DNA of 64,000 nt from CANDYO01 sp964627795 (GCA_964627795.1 CAZVLF010000010.1:1-64000); one strand, 5' to 3'; shown: positions 51,457 to 61,429, numbered from the stretch's first letter. Notes: generated by a model not told the origin, from the sequence alone. Program-made: numbers and translations.

Positions 51457-52992
51457 TTATTGATTTGCCTCTAAATGGGCTGCCTCACTTTCACCAAGTA
51501 ACCCTAAACTCGATGTCATTATTTCAGCGGCAATATAAGTTGCAAAACCTAAGATATAAGGGTTAGAGACAGCTGATTTGGTAAATATTTTAGTTTGCTC
51601 TGCAAAAGTTGATAGCTCATGCAATAGTGTTTTACTAGTCTCTAACAAGCATTCTTGTGGTTGATTTACACAGAAATGTATGAATCTTCCAACTTTACCT
51701 AAATAGTCTTCTTCTTTGGGAGAGTATATAACTAAAGAATTCTCACTTAAATCTTCGTTTTTATAGTTTTTCTCTAGGCCATAAGTATGTTTTTTAGATT
51801 TGCAGTAATGAAACTTATCAATTTTTTGTGGATTGACTTTTATTGCATCATAACTATAAGTAATATTTATACTTGGATCATTTATTAAGTCTTTATATTC
51901 TTTTAATTTTATGCAAGAAATCTCATTTTTATTCTCAACAAGAGAAGCAATATTCTCGTTTGTTGTATAAGTGAAGGTTCTAACTAACGGTATAACAATT
52001 GATCCTATCATTACGTTAACTGCCCATAGACTAATACTTGGAAGAATTGTAAGATCACCAACAGTTATAATTGGTATTTTTGGAACGAAAGATTTTACAA
52101 GCGGTATTGAGCCTAAAAGTGAGTTTGCTGCTTCAGCAGTTTTTAAAACGCCTAAAATTGATGAAGTTATGAATGGTACAGAATATATTTTCTTGCCAGT
52201 ATAACTAAGCAAAGGTAAATCTTTTAATTTCAAATCATATCCACAGAAATTTTGAACTGACATTGGAATAATGTAAGAAAGAATAGGAGAAATTAAATGT
52301 TCTACGGTTTTTGCAAATGTAGTACCAATTTGTGCTGCATAAGTATGACCCAATGCTTTTCTTACATTTAAAGTCCATAAAGATGAATCAGAAAGAACAT
52401 CTACCCAATTAGAAAAGCTCCATACAGTTTTATTTTTATCAGTTATATTTTCATTGCCAGTTAAAAAGGTGTAACCTAATAATTCGCAAGCTGCATTTAC
52501 TGCAAATTGATGTGAACTAGAAATCTTTTTGTTTGATGGGTAAATAATGTGATACAAAGATTCAAGTTTAATTTTGCATGTACCCTTAAGATATATATCC
52601 GAAATAGGACGATCAAGGCCATGAACTCTTGTTCCTCTTGGAACTTGATAATACCAAAGAACTAAATTTTTGGTACCACTAACATAGTTTTGAATATATT
52701 GTCCTCGATGAGTAGAATCTTCTTTTAAGTGCTTATTATCTATACCAAATGCTGGTAACTGAGCCATAAACATTACTTTCGTAAAAGAAGTTATTGCTGG
52801 TTCTTTAAAAGAATTAAACTCTTTGAGGATATTGTTTAGCGTAACATAAGGTGGAAATAAGATATAGTCTTGAACTAAAAATTTTAAGCTTTTTTTAAAA
52901 GAATTATATGTATTTAAAGTGTAGTTTTGAATTACATGATATTCGTAGGATTGAGTTAAATTATTTGTAGTTAAAATGTAATTTTGCGTCAT
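51457..52992 (-). CDS. Unknown 511-residue protein with hydrophobic segments
   Basis: I do not recognise this protein. The N-terminus is polar, Asn/Tyr/Thr-rich (TNNLTQSYEYHVIQNYTLNT) without a signal peptide. Hydrophobic patches lie at about 225-245 (LISPILSYIIPM), 290-345 (including SLWAVNVMIGSIVIPLV) and near the C-terminus (YILGFATYIAAEIM). It ends with Glu/Ala-rich sequence. Several cysteines are present (for example FCVNQPQEC). It is 21 bases upstream of the TalC gene on the same strand. General character resembles the 427-residue unknown at 5728-7011. Function unknown. Confidence 0.75.
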   Translation of the reverse strand: MTQNYILTTNNLTQSYEYHVIQNYTLNTYNSFKKSLKFLVQDYILFPPYVTLNNILKEFNSFKEPAITSFTKVMFMAQLPAFGIDNKHLKEDSTHRGQYIQNYVSGTKNLVLWYYQVPRGTRVHGLDRPISDIYLKGTCKIKLESLYHIIYPSNKKISSSHQFAVNAACELLGYTFLTGNENITDKNKTVWSFSNWVDVLSDSSLWTLNVRKALGHTYAAQIGTTFAKTVEHLISPILSYIIPMSVQNFCGYDLKLKDLPLLSYTGKKIYSVPFITSSILGVLKTAEAANSLLGSIPLVKSFVPKIPIITVGDLTILPSISLWAVNVMIGSIVIPLVRTFTYTTNENIASLVENKNEISCIKLKEYKDLINDPSINITYSYDAIKVNPQKIDKFHYCKSKKHTYGLEKNYKNEDLSENSLVIYSPKEEDYLGKVGRFIHFCVNQPQECLLETSKTLLHELSTFAEQTKIFTKSAVSNPYILGFATYIAAEIMTSSLGLLGESEAAHLEANQ

Positions 52993-53137
52993 TGTATCTT
53001 GTTTTATGAATTAAAGTTGAGGATTATTTGCAGAAAGCAAATGCTGTTTGGATTATATTTGTTATGAAATATAATTCAAGACTCAAAGCAGAAAATGTGA
53101 AATAAATTTATGAACTAAAATAAATTCTTACCTATTG

Positions 53138-53317
53138 CTAGTTTTCATTTGTATGATTAGAACATTCGCCTGTGCATTGTATATTAAGATTTACACTGCT
53201 TTGGCTTGAGGAAAGAATGCTTTTTAAATTATGAAGATGTTCAGTTACTTGCTCAGGATTCGAATTAATTTTCTTAATTTGTTCTAAAAAATCTTTGCCA
53301 TTTAATGTTTTTTCCAT
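53138..53317 (-). CDS. Small protein, 59 residues, with two C-terminal cysteines
   Basis: I do not recognise this gene, but a strong AAAGGAG site sits seven bases before the ATG, which supports translation. The protein begins MEKTLNGKDFLEQIKKINSN, is helical and charged, and ends with a Ser-rich stretch and CTGECSNH, two cysteines three residues apart that could bind metal or form a disulfide. It lies between ftsK and the 511-residue unknown on the same strand. Confidence 0.65.
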   Translation of the reverse strand: MEKTLNGKDFLEQIKKINSNPEQVTEHLHNLKSILSSSQSSVNLNIQCTGECSNHTNEN

Positions 53318-53422
53318 TTTATTGCTCCTTTAATATATTTATATTATATGGTAGCATATTTAAAATATTGGTAAATAAGATTTATTTAAATGCTCTAAAT
53401 TTATGATTTTTAGCTTTAAAAT

Positions 53423-55684
53423 TTACATAAGAATTTCTCGCTTACCAACATGATTGGGCTTTCCAACTAAACCTTCTTTTTCCATTTGCTCCATAATGTT
53501 AGCAGCTCTATTATAACCAATTTTTAAGCATCTTTGGATAAAGCTTGTTGAAGCTTTGCCTTCCATTTTTACAATTTCAACGGCTTGTTGGTAAAGTTCA
53601 TCAGTTTCATTATTCTCATTAAAGCCAGTTGCCCCATAGCTGGAAAAATTTCCTTCTTCGGAGGTTATATCACTCATATATTCAGGTTGTGCTTGGTTTT
53701 TTAAGTAAGTAACAATTTTTTCAACTTCGTTATCAGCAACAAATGGGCCATGAATCCTAGTGATTTTACTGCCGCCAGCCATATATAGCATATCACCTTT
53801 ACCTAGTAGTTGTTCTGCACCTTGCTCACCAAGTATAGTTCTACTATCTATTTTAGAAGTAACCTGAAAGCTTATTCTGGTTGGAAAATTTGCTTTAATT
53901 ACACCAGTGATAACATCTACTGATGGTCTTTGAGTTGCCATAATAATATGGATACCAGCAGCCCTAGCCATTTGAGCTAATCTTTGAATTGAACCTTCAA
54001 TTTCTTTCCCAGCTACAATCATTAAGTCTGCCATTTCATCAACAATTACTACAATAAATGGCAATGTCTTCATATCAAGAGGAACTTGTTCGATAATTGG
54101 TTGTCCTGTTTGTGGATCAAAGCCAGTTTGTACTGTTCGTTGAATAACCTCTCCATTGGCAATAGCAGTTTTTATCCTTTCGTTATAGTTATGTATATTT
54201 CTTACGCCTAAATTAGACATTAATCTATATCTATTTTCCATTTCTTTGACAACCCACTTTAATGCTACAACAGCTTTTCTTGGTTCTGTTACAACATTAG
54301 TAAGAAGATGTGGAATTCCATCATAAACAGATAATTCAAGCATTTTAGGGTCCACCATAATAAATTTACATTGTTCTGGTGTTAGTGCGTAAAGCAAGGA
54401 TAAAATCATAGTGTTGATTGCAACTGATTTGCCTGAGCCAGTAGTTCCAGCTACAAGAAGATGGGGCATTTTAGCTAAGTCAGCAACTACTACATTCCCT
54501 GAAATGTCTTTTCCTAATATAATAGGTAATTCATAGTTTTTATTTTGGTATTCTTCAGATTCAAGTAATTCTCGTAAATATACAGTTTCTCTATGCTTAT
54601 TCGGTAATTCAATACCTATGGCATTTCTTCCAGGAATGACAGCAATTCTAGCTGAAGTTGCTCTCATTGATCTGGCTATATCATCAGCTAGTCCTATAAT
54701 GCGTGAAGATTTAGTTCCAGCAGAAGGTTCAAGTTCATATAAAGTTACAACAGGTCCAGAGGCAGCTCCTAAAATTTCTCCAGAAACGCCAAAATCAGTA
54801 AGAATTTGTTGAAGCTCCTCAGTATTTTGTTTTATTAAAGATCTATTTTGATTTATAACATCTTTATTAATAGGATGATTTTGAAGTAAATCGCTTGAAG
54901 GAAGTATAAAATTTCCTGTTTCTCTAAATATAGGTTTTTGAATAGTTTTTTTTATCGAAGACATTAGGGTATCATTTTTATCTTCAAAAGCTGAAGAAAC
55001 TATAGTTTTTTTATTTTCTTCTTTTATATTATTTATAATTGTGGGAGTCTGCTTTACTTTGTTTGTTATTTCTAAGTTAGAAGATTTAGTTAAGCTTTGT
55101 ATGCGGAAGCTTGGTAGAGAGTTAATAATTTTTGAGATTAAATTATTAAAAAGACCGTTTATTCTATTAGAAGCGCTCATCCAATCTGAAACACTTAAGC
55201 TTAAGCTGTAATAGAGGCAAGAGACAAATAAAATGAAAGATATAACGTCGGTAACATTTCCATTCCCAGAATGAGAAAAAGTTTCTTTTAATAATATGCC
55301 TGTAACTCCACCAGGTGCAAGTAAATAACTGTTACTATGAATGATGTCTCTAATTAATGCATCTAATGAGAGAGTTGCAATTATAGTTGATAAGAATTTG
55401 AAAAATTTATGTTTTATCTCACCTTTTTTATAATATACATAACTCCAGCTAATTGGAACAATAGCAAATATTAATGATCCACAACCAAAAACTTGCCAAA
55501 GCAAATCGGCTAAATAAGCTCCTACAACACCACCTATATTTTTAACAGGTAAGCTAGTAACGCTATTAAAAGAGGGGTCATTAGTATTATAAGTCACAAG
55601 AGATGAAAAAATATAACATCCAATAGCAAAGCATAAAAAGGATTTTATAATTTTTATTAGAAGAGGAGTAGGTTTAAAACTCAT
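53423..55684 (-). CDS. ftsK: DNA translocase FtsK
   Basis: This is a 753-residue septal DNA pump that clears the chromosome and activates XerCD at dif. The N-terminal ~180 residues hold about four membrane helices, followed by a short Lys/Ser-rich linker (to about 270). The motor has Walker A GTTGSGKSVAINT and Walker B VIVDEMADLM, and the C-terminal gamma winged helix reads SFIQRCLKIGYNRAANIMEQM. The linker is short compared with E. coli FtsK. Its partner xerD is also in this window. acpS lies six bases upstream. Confidence 0.95.
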   Translation of the reverse strand: MSFKPTPLLIKIIKSFLCFAIGCYIFSSLVTYNTNDPSFNSVTSLPVKNIGGVVGAYLADLLWQVFGCGSLIFAIVPISWSYVYYKKGEIKHKFFKFLSTIIATLSLDALIRDIIHSNSYLLAPGGVTGILLKETFSHSGNGNVTDVISFILFVSCLYYSLSLSVSDWMSASNRINGLFNNLISKIINSLPSFRIQSLTKSSNLEITNKVKQTPTIINNIKEENKKTIVSSAFEDKNDTLMSSIKKTIQKPIFRETGNFILPSSDLLQNHPINKDVINQNRSLIKQNTEELQQILTDFGVSGEILGAASGPVVTLYELEPSAGTKSSRIIGLADDIARSMRATSARIAVIPGRNAIGIELPNKHRETVYLRELLESEEYQNKNYELPIILGKDISGNVVVADLAKMPHLLVAGTTGSGKSVAINTMILSLLYALTPEQCKFIMVDPKMLELSVYDGIPHLLTNVVTEPRKAVVALKWVVKEMENRYRLMSNLGVRNIHNYNERIKTAIANGEVIQRTVQTGFDPQTGQPIIEQVPLDMKTLPFIVVIVDEMADLMIVAGKEIEGSIQRLAQMARAAGIHIIMATQRPSVDVITGVIKANFPTRISFQVTSKIDSRTILGEQGAEQLLGKGDMLYMAGGSKITRIHGPFVADNEVEKIVTYLKNQAQPEYMSDITSEEGNFSSYGATGFNENNETDELYQQAVEIVKMEGKASTSFIQRCLKIGYNRAANIMEQMEKEGLVGKPNHVGKREILM

Positions 55685-55690
55685 TGCTTA

Positions 55691-56083
55691 TTATCCTTTC
55701 TCAATAATAACAAATGCTAGTGCATATTGCTCTTCATCAGAAAGAGAAAGATGAAAAATTAAATTGCCATATTTGGCAAAAAGTTTATCTTTCAGCTTAG
55801 AGTTAAGGTTGATTCTTGGCTTACCAAATTCATCAGAATCAATAAAAAGATCTTGAAAAGAAATTTCTTTACCTATGCCTGTACCAAGTGCTTTAGCAAA
55901 AGCTTCCTTTGCTGCAAATCTTTTTGCAACAAAGGATATATATTTTTTATGCAAGCTGATTGATTTAGCTTTTTCAATTTCTGAATCAATTAAAATTTTT
56001 TCAAGAAATTGATGTTGAAAAGAAGATATTAGTTCTTCTATTCTTGATATTTTTACTATGTCGCTTCCAATTCCTATGATCAT
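55691..56083 (-). CDS. acpS: Holo-[acyl-carrier-protein] synthase
   Basis: This 130-residue phosphopantetheinyl transferase activates ACP. Family motifs are MIIGIGSDIVKISRIEE (catalytic Asp) at the start and RFAAKEAFAKALGTG (Glu/Lys) in the middle. Length is typical. It lies two bases after sodB and six before ftsK, so the three are probably co-transcribed. Confidence 0.95.
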   Translation of the reverse strand: MIIGIGSDIVKISRIEELISSFQHQFLEKILIDSEIEKAKSISLHKKYISFVAKRFAAKEAFAKALGTGIGKEISFQDLFIDSDEFGKPRINLNSKLKDKLFAKYGNLIFHLSLSDEEQYALAFVIIEKG

Positions 56084-56085
56084 AA

Positions 56086-56718
56086 TTATTTAATCATCTC
56101 ATTAACAAATTCCCAGTTTATCAAGTGATTAAGAAATGTGTCAATATAGTTGGGCCTTAAATTTTGAAAATCTAAATAATATGCATGTTCCCAAACATCA
56201 ATAGTTAAAACCGCTTTCTTGCCATGCGCCATCGGTAAATCTGCATTGCTTGTTTTCATAAGTGATAGTTTTTGGTTTTCATCTATAACCAACCAGGCCC
56301 AACCGCTACCAAATAAGGTTGTTGCAGTTTGTTTAAACTCTGTAACAAAATTTGCATAGCTTCCAAAATCACGAGTAATCAACTCTGCAATTTTACCATG
56401 AGGCGCTCCACCTCCATTTTTTTTCATACAATTCCAGAAGAAGCTATGATTCCATACTTGCCCTGCATTATTAAATATTCCTATTTGATTATTGTTTCCT
56501 GCAGTGTGAAGAATTATTTCTTCTAATGACTTGCCTTTAAGATCAGAATTTTCTAAAAGCTTGTTTAAGTTGGTGACATAGGCGTTATGGTGTTTTTTAT
56601 GATGGAAATTAAATGTATTAGCACTCATATGTGGCTCTAGGCTATTATCTTCATAAGGAAGATTTGGTAAAATGAAAGGATAGTTTTTCTGGTTTGCAAC
56701 TGCACAATGTTCTTTCAT
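56086..56718 (-). CDS. sodB: Superoxide dismutase (Fe type)
   Basis: This 210-residue enzyme turns superoxide into oxygen and peroxide. Metal ligands are His39 (FNFHHKKHH), His91 (VWNHSFFW), Asp174 and His178 (DVWEHAYY). The FGSGWAWLV block and GGGAPHG favour the iron type, but Fe/Mn choice is not certain from sequence alone. GGAG lies before the ATG. No signal peptide is present, so it is cytosolic. With bcp it forms part of the oxidative defence. Confidence 0.95.
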   Translation of the reverse strand: MKEHCAVANQKNYPFILPNLPYEDNSLEPHMSANTFNFHHKKHHNAYVTNLNKLLENSDLKGKSLEEIILHTAGNNNQIGIFNNAGQVWNHSFFWNCMKKNGGGAPHGKIAELITRDFGSYANFVTEFKQTATTLFGSGWAWLVIDENQKLSLMKTSNADLPMAHGKKAVLTIDVWEHAYYLDFQNLRPNYIDTFLNHLINWEFVNEMIK

Positions 56719-56800
56719 ATGAGACTCCGTAAATTAGTTTTAAGCTTTAATCTTGTATATCATAAGCTATATTACAAGTAAAGATTTTCTCTACCAAGAG

Positions 56801-58324
56801 TTATGTTTTGAAATAGTTTTTTCGATAGTTTAAAGCCTCAGATATATGAAGTTTATTGATTTTTTCTTCTCCACTTAAATCAGCAATTGAACGTGCTAAT
56901 TTTAAGATACGATTATATCCTCGCATAGAAAATTTCATTTTTTCTGCTGCTAAATTTAATATAGAAAGTCCATCACTAGTTGGTTCTGCGAATTCTTTTA
57001 AAAGCTCTCCACTTAATTCTGAGTTGTTCTTTATCCTGAAATTTTTATAGCGCTCTAGCTGAATCTTTCTTGCTAATTCAACTCTTTTAGCAACTTCGTA
57101 AGAGCTTTCTGATTCTTTGCTATTGATAATGTCGTTTATTGAAGTGGTGTTAACTTCTAAGTATATATCTATTCTATCCATAAATGGACCTGATATTTTG
57201 CTTTGATAGTCAGTTCCACATCTAGGAGCTTTATTGCATTCTCTTTCTTGGTCTCCTAAAAAACCACATCTACATGGATTCATAGCAGCAATGAGTTGAA
57301 AATTTGCAGGGTAGGTTACATGATAATTAGCTCTAGAAATATTTATTTTTCCTTCTTCTAATGGTTGTCTTAATGAGTCTATAACAATTCTTGGAAATTC
57401 TGGAAGTTCATCTAAAAATAATACCCCATTATGCGATAAAGAAATCTCTCCTGGCATAACTCTTTTACTATTGCCACCTCCTACCATTGCTGGCATTGAG
57501 CAAGAATGATGAGGGGCTCTAAATGGCCTTCTTGTTTTTAAAGTTCCATCACTTAATTCTCCAGCTATGCTTGCTATCATACTACATTCAAGAATTTCCA
57601 TAGAAGTCATCGGAGGTAAAATTGAAGGAAGTCTTGAAGCAAGCATAGATTTTCCAGCTCCTGGAGATCCAGACATCATCATATTATGTCTTCCACAAGC
57701 GGCAATTTCTAAAGCGCGTTTTGCGCTTTCCTGCCCTTTTATATCTTTTAAGTCTAAGCTGCTATAATTTAAATTGTCACTTTTATGTGGTATTGGTTGA
57801 GCAATAATTTGTTTTTGTTTTAAATGATTAATTAGTTGAATTAAATTTTCTGCAGCAACAATGTTGTTATTTCCTGACCAAGCTGCTTCTCCGCCATTTA
57901 CTGCAGGGCATATGATTCCCTGATTTCGTTCATTCGCTCCAATTGCTGCTGTTAAAATGCCATTAACTGACACTATGCCTCCATCTAAACCTAGCTCACC
58001 CAAAATAATATAATCTTTAAGCTCTTCACTATGTAAAACGCCCATATTAATTAATAGCGCTATTGCTATAGGTAAATCAAAGTGACTTCCCTCTTTGGTT
58101 AAGTCAGCAGGGGATAGGTTAACAATTATTCTTTGAGAAGGTAACATTAAACCAATAGAATGCATGGCAGCTCTAATTCGCTCTCTTGATTCGGCTACGG
58201 TTTTATCAGGGAGGCCTACTAATGAGAAAGCTGGCATACCTGGTGAGAAATGAGCTTGAACGTTAACATCTACAACTTCTATTCCATGAAATGTAACCGT
58301 ATTAATTTGCGCAACCATATTCAT
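56801..58324 (-). CDS. comM: YifB/ComM-type Mg chelatase-related AAA ATPase
   Basis: This is a 507-residue protein. In naturally competent bacteria ComM is a helicase that helps integrate incoming DNA by branch migration. The N-terminal LonC-like domain (FSLVGLPDKTVAESRERIRAA) is followed by the ATPase with Walker A GSPGAGKSMLA and Walker B FLDELPEF, and a zinc-binding CxC...C segment (CRCGFLGDQERECNKAPRC). The ATG at 58318 is better spaced from GAGG than the one at 58324; both are possible. It does not by itself show competence. Confidence 0.92.
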   Translation of the reverse strand: MNMVAQINTVTFHGIEVVDVNVQAHFSPGMPAFSLVGLPDKTVAESRERIRAAMHSIGLMLPSQRIIVNLSPADLTKEGSHFDLPIAIALLINMGVLHSEELKDYIILGELGLDGGIVSVNGILTAAIGANERNQGIICPAVNGGEAAWSGNNNIVAAENLIQLINHLKQKQIIAQPIPHKSDNLNYSSLDLKDIKGQESAKRALEIAACGRHNMMMSGSPGAGKSMLASRLPSILPPMTSMEILECSMIASIAGELSDGTLKTRRPFRAPHHSCSMPAMVGGGNSKRVMPGEISLSHNGVLFLDELPEFPRIVIDSLRQPLEEGKINISRANYHVTYPANFQLIAAMNPCRCGFLGDQERECNKAPRCGTDYQSKISGPFMDRIDIYLEVNTTSINDIINSKESESSYEVAKRVELARKIQLERYKNFRIKNNSELSGELLKEFAEPTSDGLSILNLAAEKMKFSMRGYNRILKLARSIADLSGEEKINKLHISEALNYRKNYFKT

Positions 58325-58510
58325 ACCTCATTCGTTTTTCTCAAGATATAGCTATGGAATATAAGCGCAAGAAAATTTTTAGATTTTTTAAATAATAAAT
58401 ATCCATTTAAGTAAAAATTTTGTATATATCATTCTTCAAGTAGCTAAAAATTGTCTATTTAATGCTAAATTTAAACCACTTGTAACTTTTAATAATTAAG
58501 AGGTGCTGCT

Positions 58511-59317
58511 ATGGATAAACGAAAAATTACTGAAGAATGGTTTGTTTACTTAAGAGATCTAATTTGTAAAAAATTTGAAGAAATAGATGGTGAAGGAAAA
58601 TTTATTAGAAAGTCATGGGAGAGAAAAGGCGGTGGTGGTGGAGTAATGTCCATCATGAAGGGAAAAATCTTTGAAAAAGTTGGAGTTAATGTTTCAACTG
58701 TTTTTGGTGAGTTTGACCCAGTATTTAGGAAAGAGATCCCCGGTGCTGAAGAAAATCCTAATTTTTTTGCAACTGGTATATCTTTGGTGGCTCATATGCG
58801 TTCACCTCTAGTTCCAGCAGTGCATATGAATACTCGTTTTATTGAAACTACTAAAAATTGGTTTGGAGGAGGAGCAGATCTTAATCCCATGATTGAAAAC
58901 CTTCAAGATACTGAAAAATTTCATGCAGCATTTAAACAAGCTTGTGATTCTCATGACCTAGAATATTATCCTAAATTTAAACAATGGGCAGATGAATATT
59001 TTTTTATAAAGCACCGTAATGAGGCTAGAGGCGTGGGTGGAATATTTTATGATTATTTAAATAGTGGAAATTTTGATAAGGACTTTGCTTTCACCCAAGA
59101 TGTGGGGAAAACTTTTTTGAAAATATATCCTCACATTGTAATGGAGCATAAAGATAAACCATGGACCGAGGAGCAAAGAGAGATTCAACTCCATAAACGT
59201 GGCAGATATGCTGAATTTAACTTGGTTTATGATCGAGGGACACGTTTTGGCCTTATGACGGGAGGAAATACAGAAGCAATATTAATGTCATTACCTCCAG
59301 AAGCTAAATGGAGTTAG
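58511..59317 (+). CDS. hemF: Coproporphyrinogen III oxidase, oxygen-dependent
   Basis: This 268-residue haem enzyme converts coproporphyrinogen III to protoporphyrinogen IX with oxygen. Family motifs are GGGGGVMSIMKG, VPAVHMNTRFI, WFGGGADLNPM and FNLVYDRGTRFGL. AAGAGG precedes the ATG. The use of the oxygen-dependent form fits an aerobic lifestyle. It stands alone between divergent comM and phaC. Confidence 0.96.
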   Translation: MDKRKITEEWFVYLRDLICKKFEEIDGEGKFIRKSWERKGGGGGVMSIMKGKIFEKVGVNVSTVFGEFDPVFRKEIPGAEENPNFFATGISLVAHMRSPLVPAVHMNTRFIETTKNWFGGGADLNPMIENLQDTEKFHAAFKQACDSHDLEYYPKFKQWADEYFFIKHRNEARGVGGIFYDYLNSGNFDKDFAFTQDVGKTFLKIYPHIVMEHKDKPWTEEQREIQLHKRGRYAEFNLVYDRGTRFGLMTGGNTEAILMSLPPEAKWS

Positions 59318-59361
59318 AACCTTAAACATAAGTGTTTATTGAGAATATACAAACCATTTTG

Positions 59362-59389
59362 TTGACTTTACTGTAATATTTTCTACTAT
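59362..59389 (+). promoter_or_regulatory. Probable promoter of phaC
   Basis: TTGACT (59362-59367) is 16 bases from TACTAT (59384-59389), a moderate sigma-70-type pair. The start codon at 59423 lies about 30 bases after the -10. The call is by pattern only. Confidence 0.45.
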
Positions 59390-59422
59390 TAATTACTTTA
59401 TAATTATTGTTGTTTACATATT

Positions 59423-61216
59423 ATGCACCAAAACCCATTGCAGCAGTTATTCAGTAATTTGGTAATTATTGCTAATAAATATTTGCAAGCTTATTATATG
59501 CTTGCTGATAAGCATAATAAACAGGTTAAAGAAAATTTAATCCCTACAGACCCTCTGCAGTTAAATAAATTATTCTTTAAATTTTTTAATAATATTTTTT
59601 CTGATCCTGATGCTTTAATTAAATATCAAATGAGCTTTTTTCAAAGCCAATTTGAAGTAATAGATAGGGTTTACAAGAAATATTATCAATCAGAAATGCT
59701 AAGTGAAAAATTTTTTTCTAGTTTTGATAAAAGATTTAAAGATAATTTTTGGGAAGAGCATTGTTTATTTGCATGGTTTAAGGAATCTTATTACACATTT
59801 ACAAAATGGGTAGAAGATGTTATCGAATCTATGCCTAAAAATGATCTTACTAATCTTGAAGTAAAAAGACTTAATTTTGTTTTAAAACAATTCTTAGATG
59901 CTATTTCGCCAAGTAACTTCCCTACTACCAATCCAGAAGTTTTAAGAACATTTTTTGATACAGCTGGTGAGAATTTTATTCGAGGTTTAGATAATTTGCT
60001 TCGTGATATTGAAGATAGTAGGCAAGCACTTATGATTAAAACAACTGATAAGAGTAAATTTAAAATTGGACATAATGTTGCAAATACAGAAGGTAAAGTT
60101 GTTTATCAAAATGATATAATGCAACTTATTCATTATAAACCTATCAAACAAGAATATTATTCAATTCCAATACTTATAGTTTCTCCGTTTATAAATAAAT
60201 ATTATATTCTAGATTTAGAACCTGAATTATCTTTTGTGCGATGGTTACTTGAGCAAAACTACAATGTTTTTGTTATATCATGGGTAAACCCGGATGAATC
60301 ATTAGCAAAAGCAAATTTTGAAGATTACATTAAATCTGGTCCACTTGCAGCTGTTGACTATATAACAAAGGTTCTTAATTTTGATAAGATAAATGTCCTT
60401 GGTTATTGCATTGGTGGAACTCTTTTAAGTGCAACAATAGCTTATATGAAAAAATTAAATGATCATAGAATAAATGCTGCCAGTTTTATGACCTCACTTA
60501 TTGATTTTGCTGATGCGGGTGATCTTTCACTTTTTATTGATGATTATTTTGTTAATGAGGTGGAAAAATATATGCAAAGCAGGGGGGGGTATTTAGACGG
60601 CCATGATATGGCTTTGACTTTTAATCTTCTTCGCTCAAATGATATGATTTGGCCATTTTATGTGAATAATTACTTGCTAGGTAAGGAAGCTTTTCCATTT
60701 AACTTGCTTTATTGGAATTCTGATTCAGTAAGGATGCCAATGGAGCTTAATTTATTTTGTCTTCGTAACATGTATAAAGATAATCTTCTTAAAGAACCTG
60801 AAGGCATTTCAGTAGAAGATAAGAAAATAAATATAAATGATATTGATATACCATGCTTTGCAGTGGCAGCAAAAGCAGACCATATAGTGCCATGGAAATG
60901 TGCATTTAATTCAGCCAAATTATTTTCAGGCCCGGTTACATTTGCTTTAGCTGATTCAGGACATGTGGCAGGAATGATAAATCATCCAAATATGAATAAA
61001 TATTGTTATTGGATTAATAATAAAGATTTTACTTCTTATAAAGATTCTGATAAATGGTTTAACGATTGCACCCAAAAAAATGGATCTTGGTGGATATATT
61101 ATAACGAGTGGCTAAAAAATTATTCTGGCTCACTCATTAAAGCAAAGCTTCCTGAGGAAATAAATCCTACTATTATAGAAGATGCACCTGGAAGCTATGT
61201 TATGGTTAGATGTTAG
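59423..61216 (+). CDS. phaC: Polyhydroxyalkanoate synthase, class I type
   Basis: This 597-residue enzyme polymerises 3-hydroxyacyl-CoA into storage polyester. The lipase-box-like GYCIGG holds the nucleophile Cys329. The catalytic Asp lies in AKADHIVPW and His in DSGHVAGMINHP. Length and the FVISWVNPD block fit class I, which needs no partner. phaA and phaB are not seen in this window, so the monomer supply is unknown. A run of eight G lies at 60582-60589 (RGG codons). yidD follows after three bases. Confidence 0.94.
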   Translation: MHQNPLQQLFSNLVIIANKYLQAYYMLADKHNKQVKENLIPTDPLQLNKLFFKFFNNIFSDPDALIKYQMSFFQSQFEVIDRVYKKYYQSEMLSEKFFSSFDKRFKDNFWEEHCLFAWFKESYYTFTKWVEDVIESMPKNDLTNLEVKRLNFVLKQFLDAISPSNFPTTNPEVLRTFFDTAGENFIRGLDNLLRDIEDSRQALMIKTTDKSKFKIGHNVANTEGKVVYQNDIMQLIHYKPIKQEYYSIPILIVSPFINKYYILDLEPELSFVRWLLEQNYNVFVISWVNPDESLAKANFEDYIKSGPLAAVDYITKVLNFDKINVLGYCIGGTLLSATIAYMKKLNDHRINAASFMTSLIDFADAGDLSLFIDDYFVNEVEKYMQSRGGYLDGHDMALTFNLLRSNDMIWPFYVNNYLLGKEAFPFNLLYWNSDSVRMPMELNLFCLRNMYKDNLLKEPEGISVEDKKININDIDIPCFAVAAKADHIVPWKCAFNSAKLFSGPVTFALADSGHVAGMINHPNMNKYCYWINNKDFTSYKDSDKWFNDCTQKNGSWWIYYNEWLKNYSGSLIKAKLPEEINPTIIEDAPGSYVMVRC

Positions 61217-61219
61217 TTA

Positions 61220-61429
61220 ATGAAAATTATTTTAATTGCAATAGTAAAATTTTACCAAAAAGTGATTTCTCCATATTGTCCAGGTTGTTGCAGGTTTATT
61301 CCAACTTGTTCAAATTATTCTATAGAAGCTTTTAAAAAATATAACTTGATTAAAGCAATTTGGTTAAGTTTTAAAAGAATTATTCGTTGCCACCCACTAG
61401 GTGGTTCTGGTTATGATCCAGTTCCTTGA
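61220..61429 (+). CDS. yidD: Membrane protein insertion efficiency factor YidD
   Basis: This is a 69-residue membrane-associated protein with family motifs CPGCCRFIPTCSNYS and RCHPLGGSGYDPVP. It is thought to help YidC-dependent insertion. It normally lies next to rnpA and yidC; here it follows phaC by three bases and is away from those genes. Its 3' end overlaps the convergent glutamine-synthetase-like gene by 50 bases. Confidence 0.93.
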   Translation: MKIILIAIVKFYQKVISPYCPGCCRFIPTCSNYSIEAFKKYNLIKAIWLSFKRIIRCHPLGGSGYDPVP

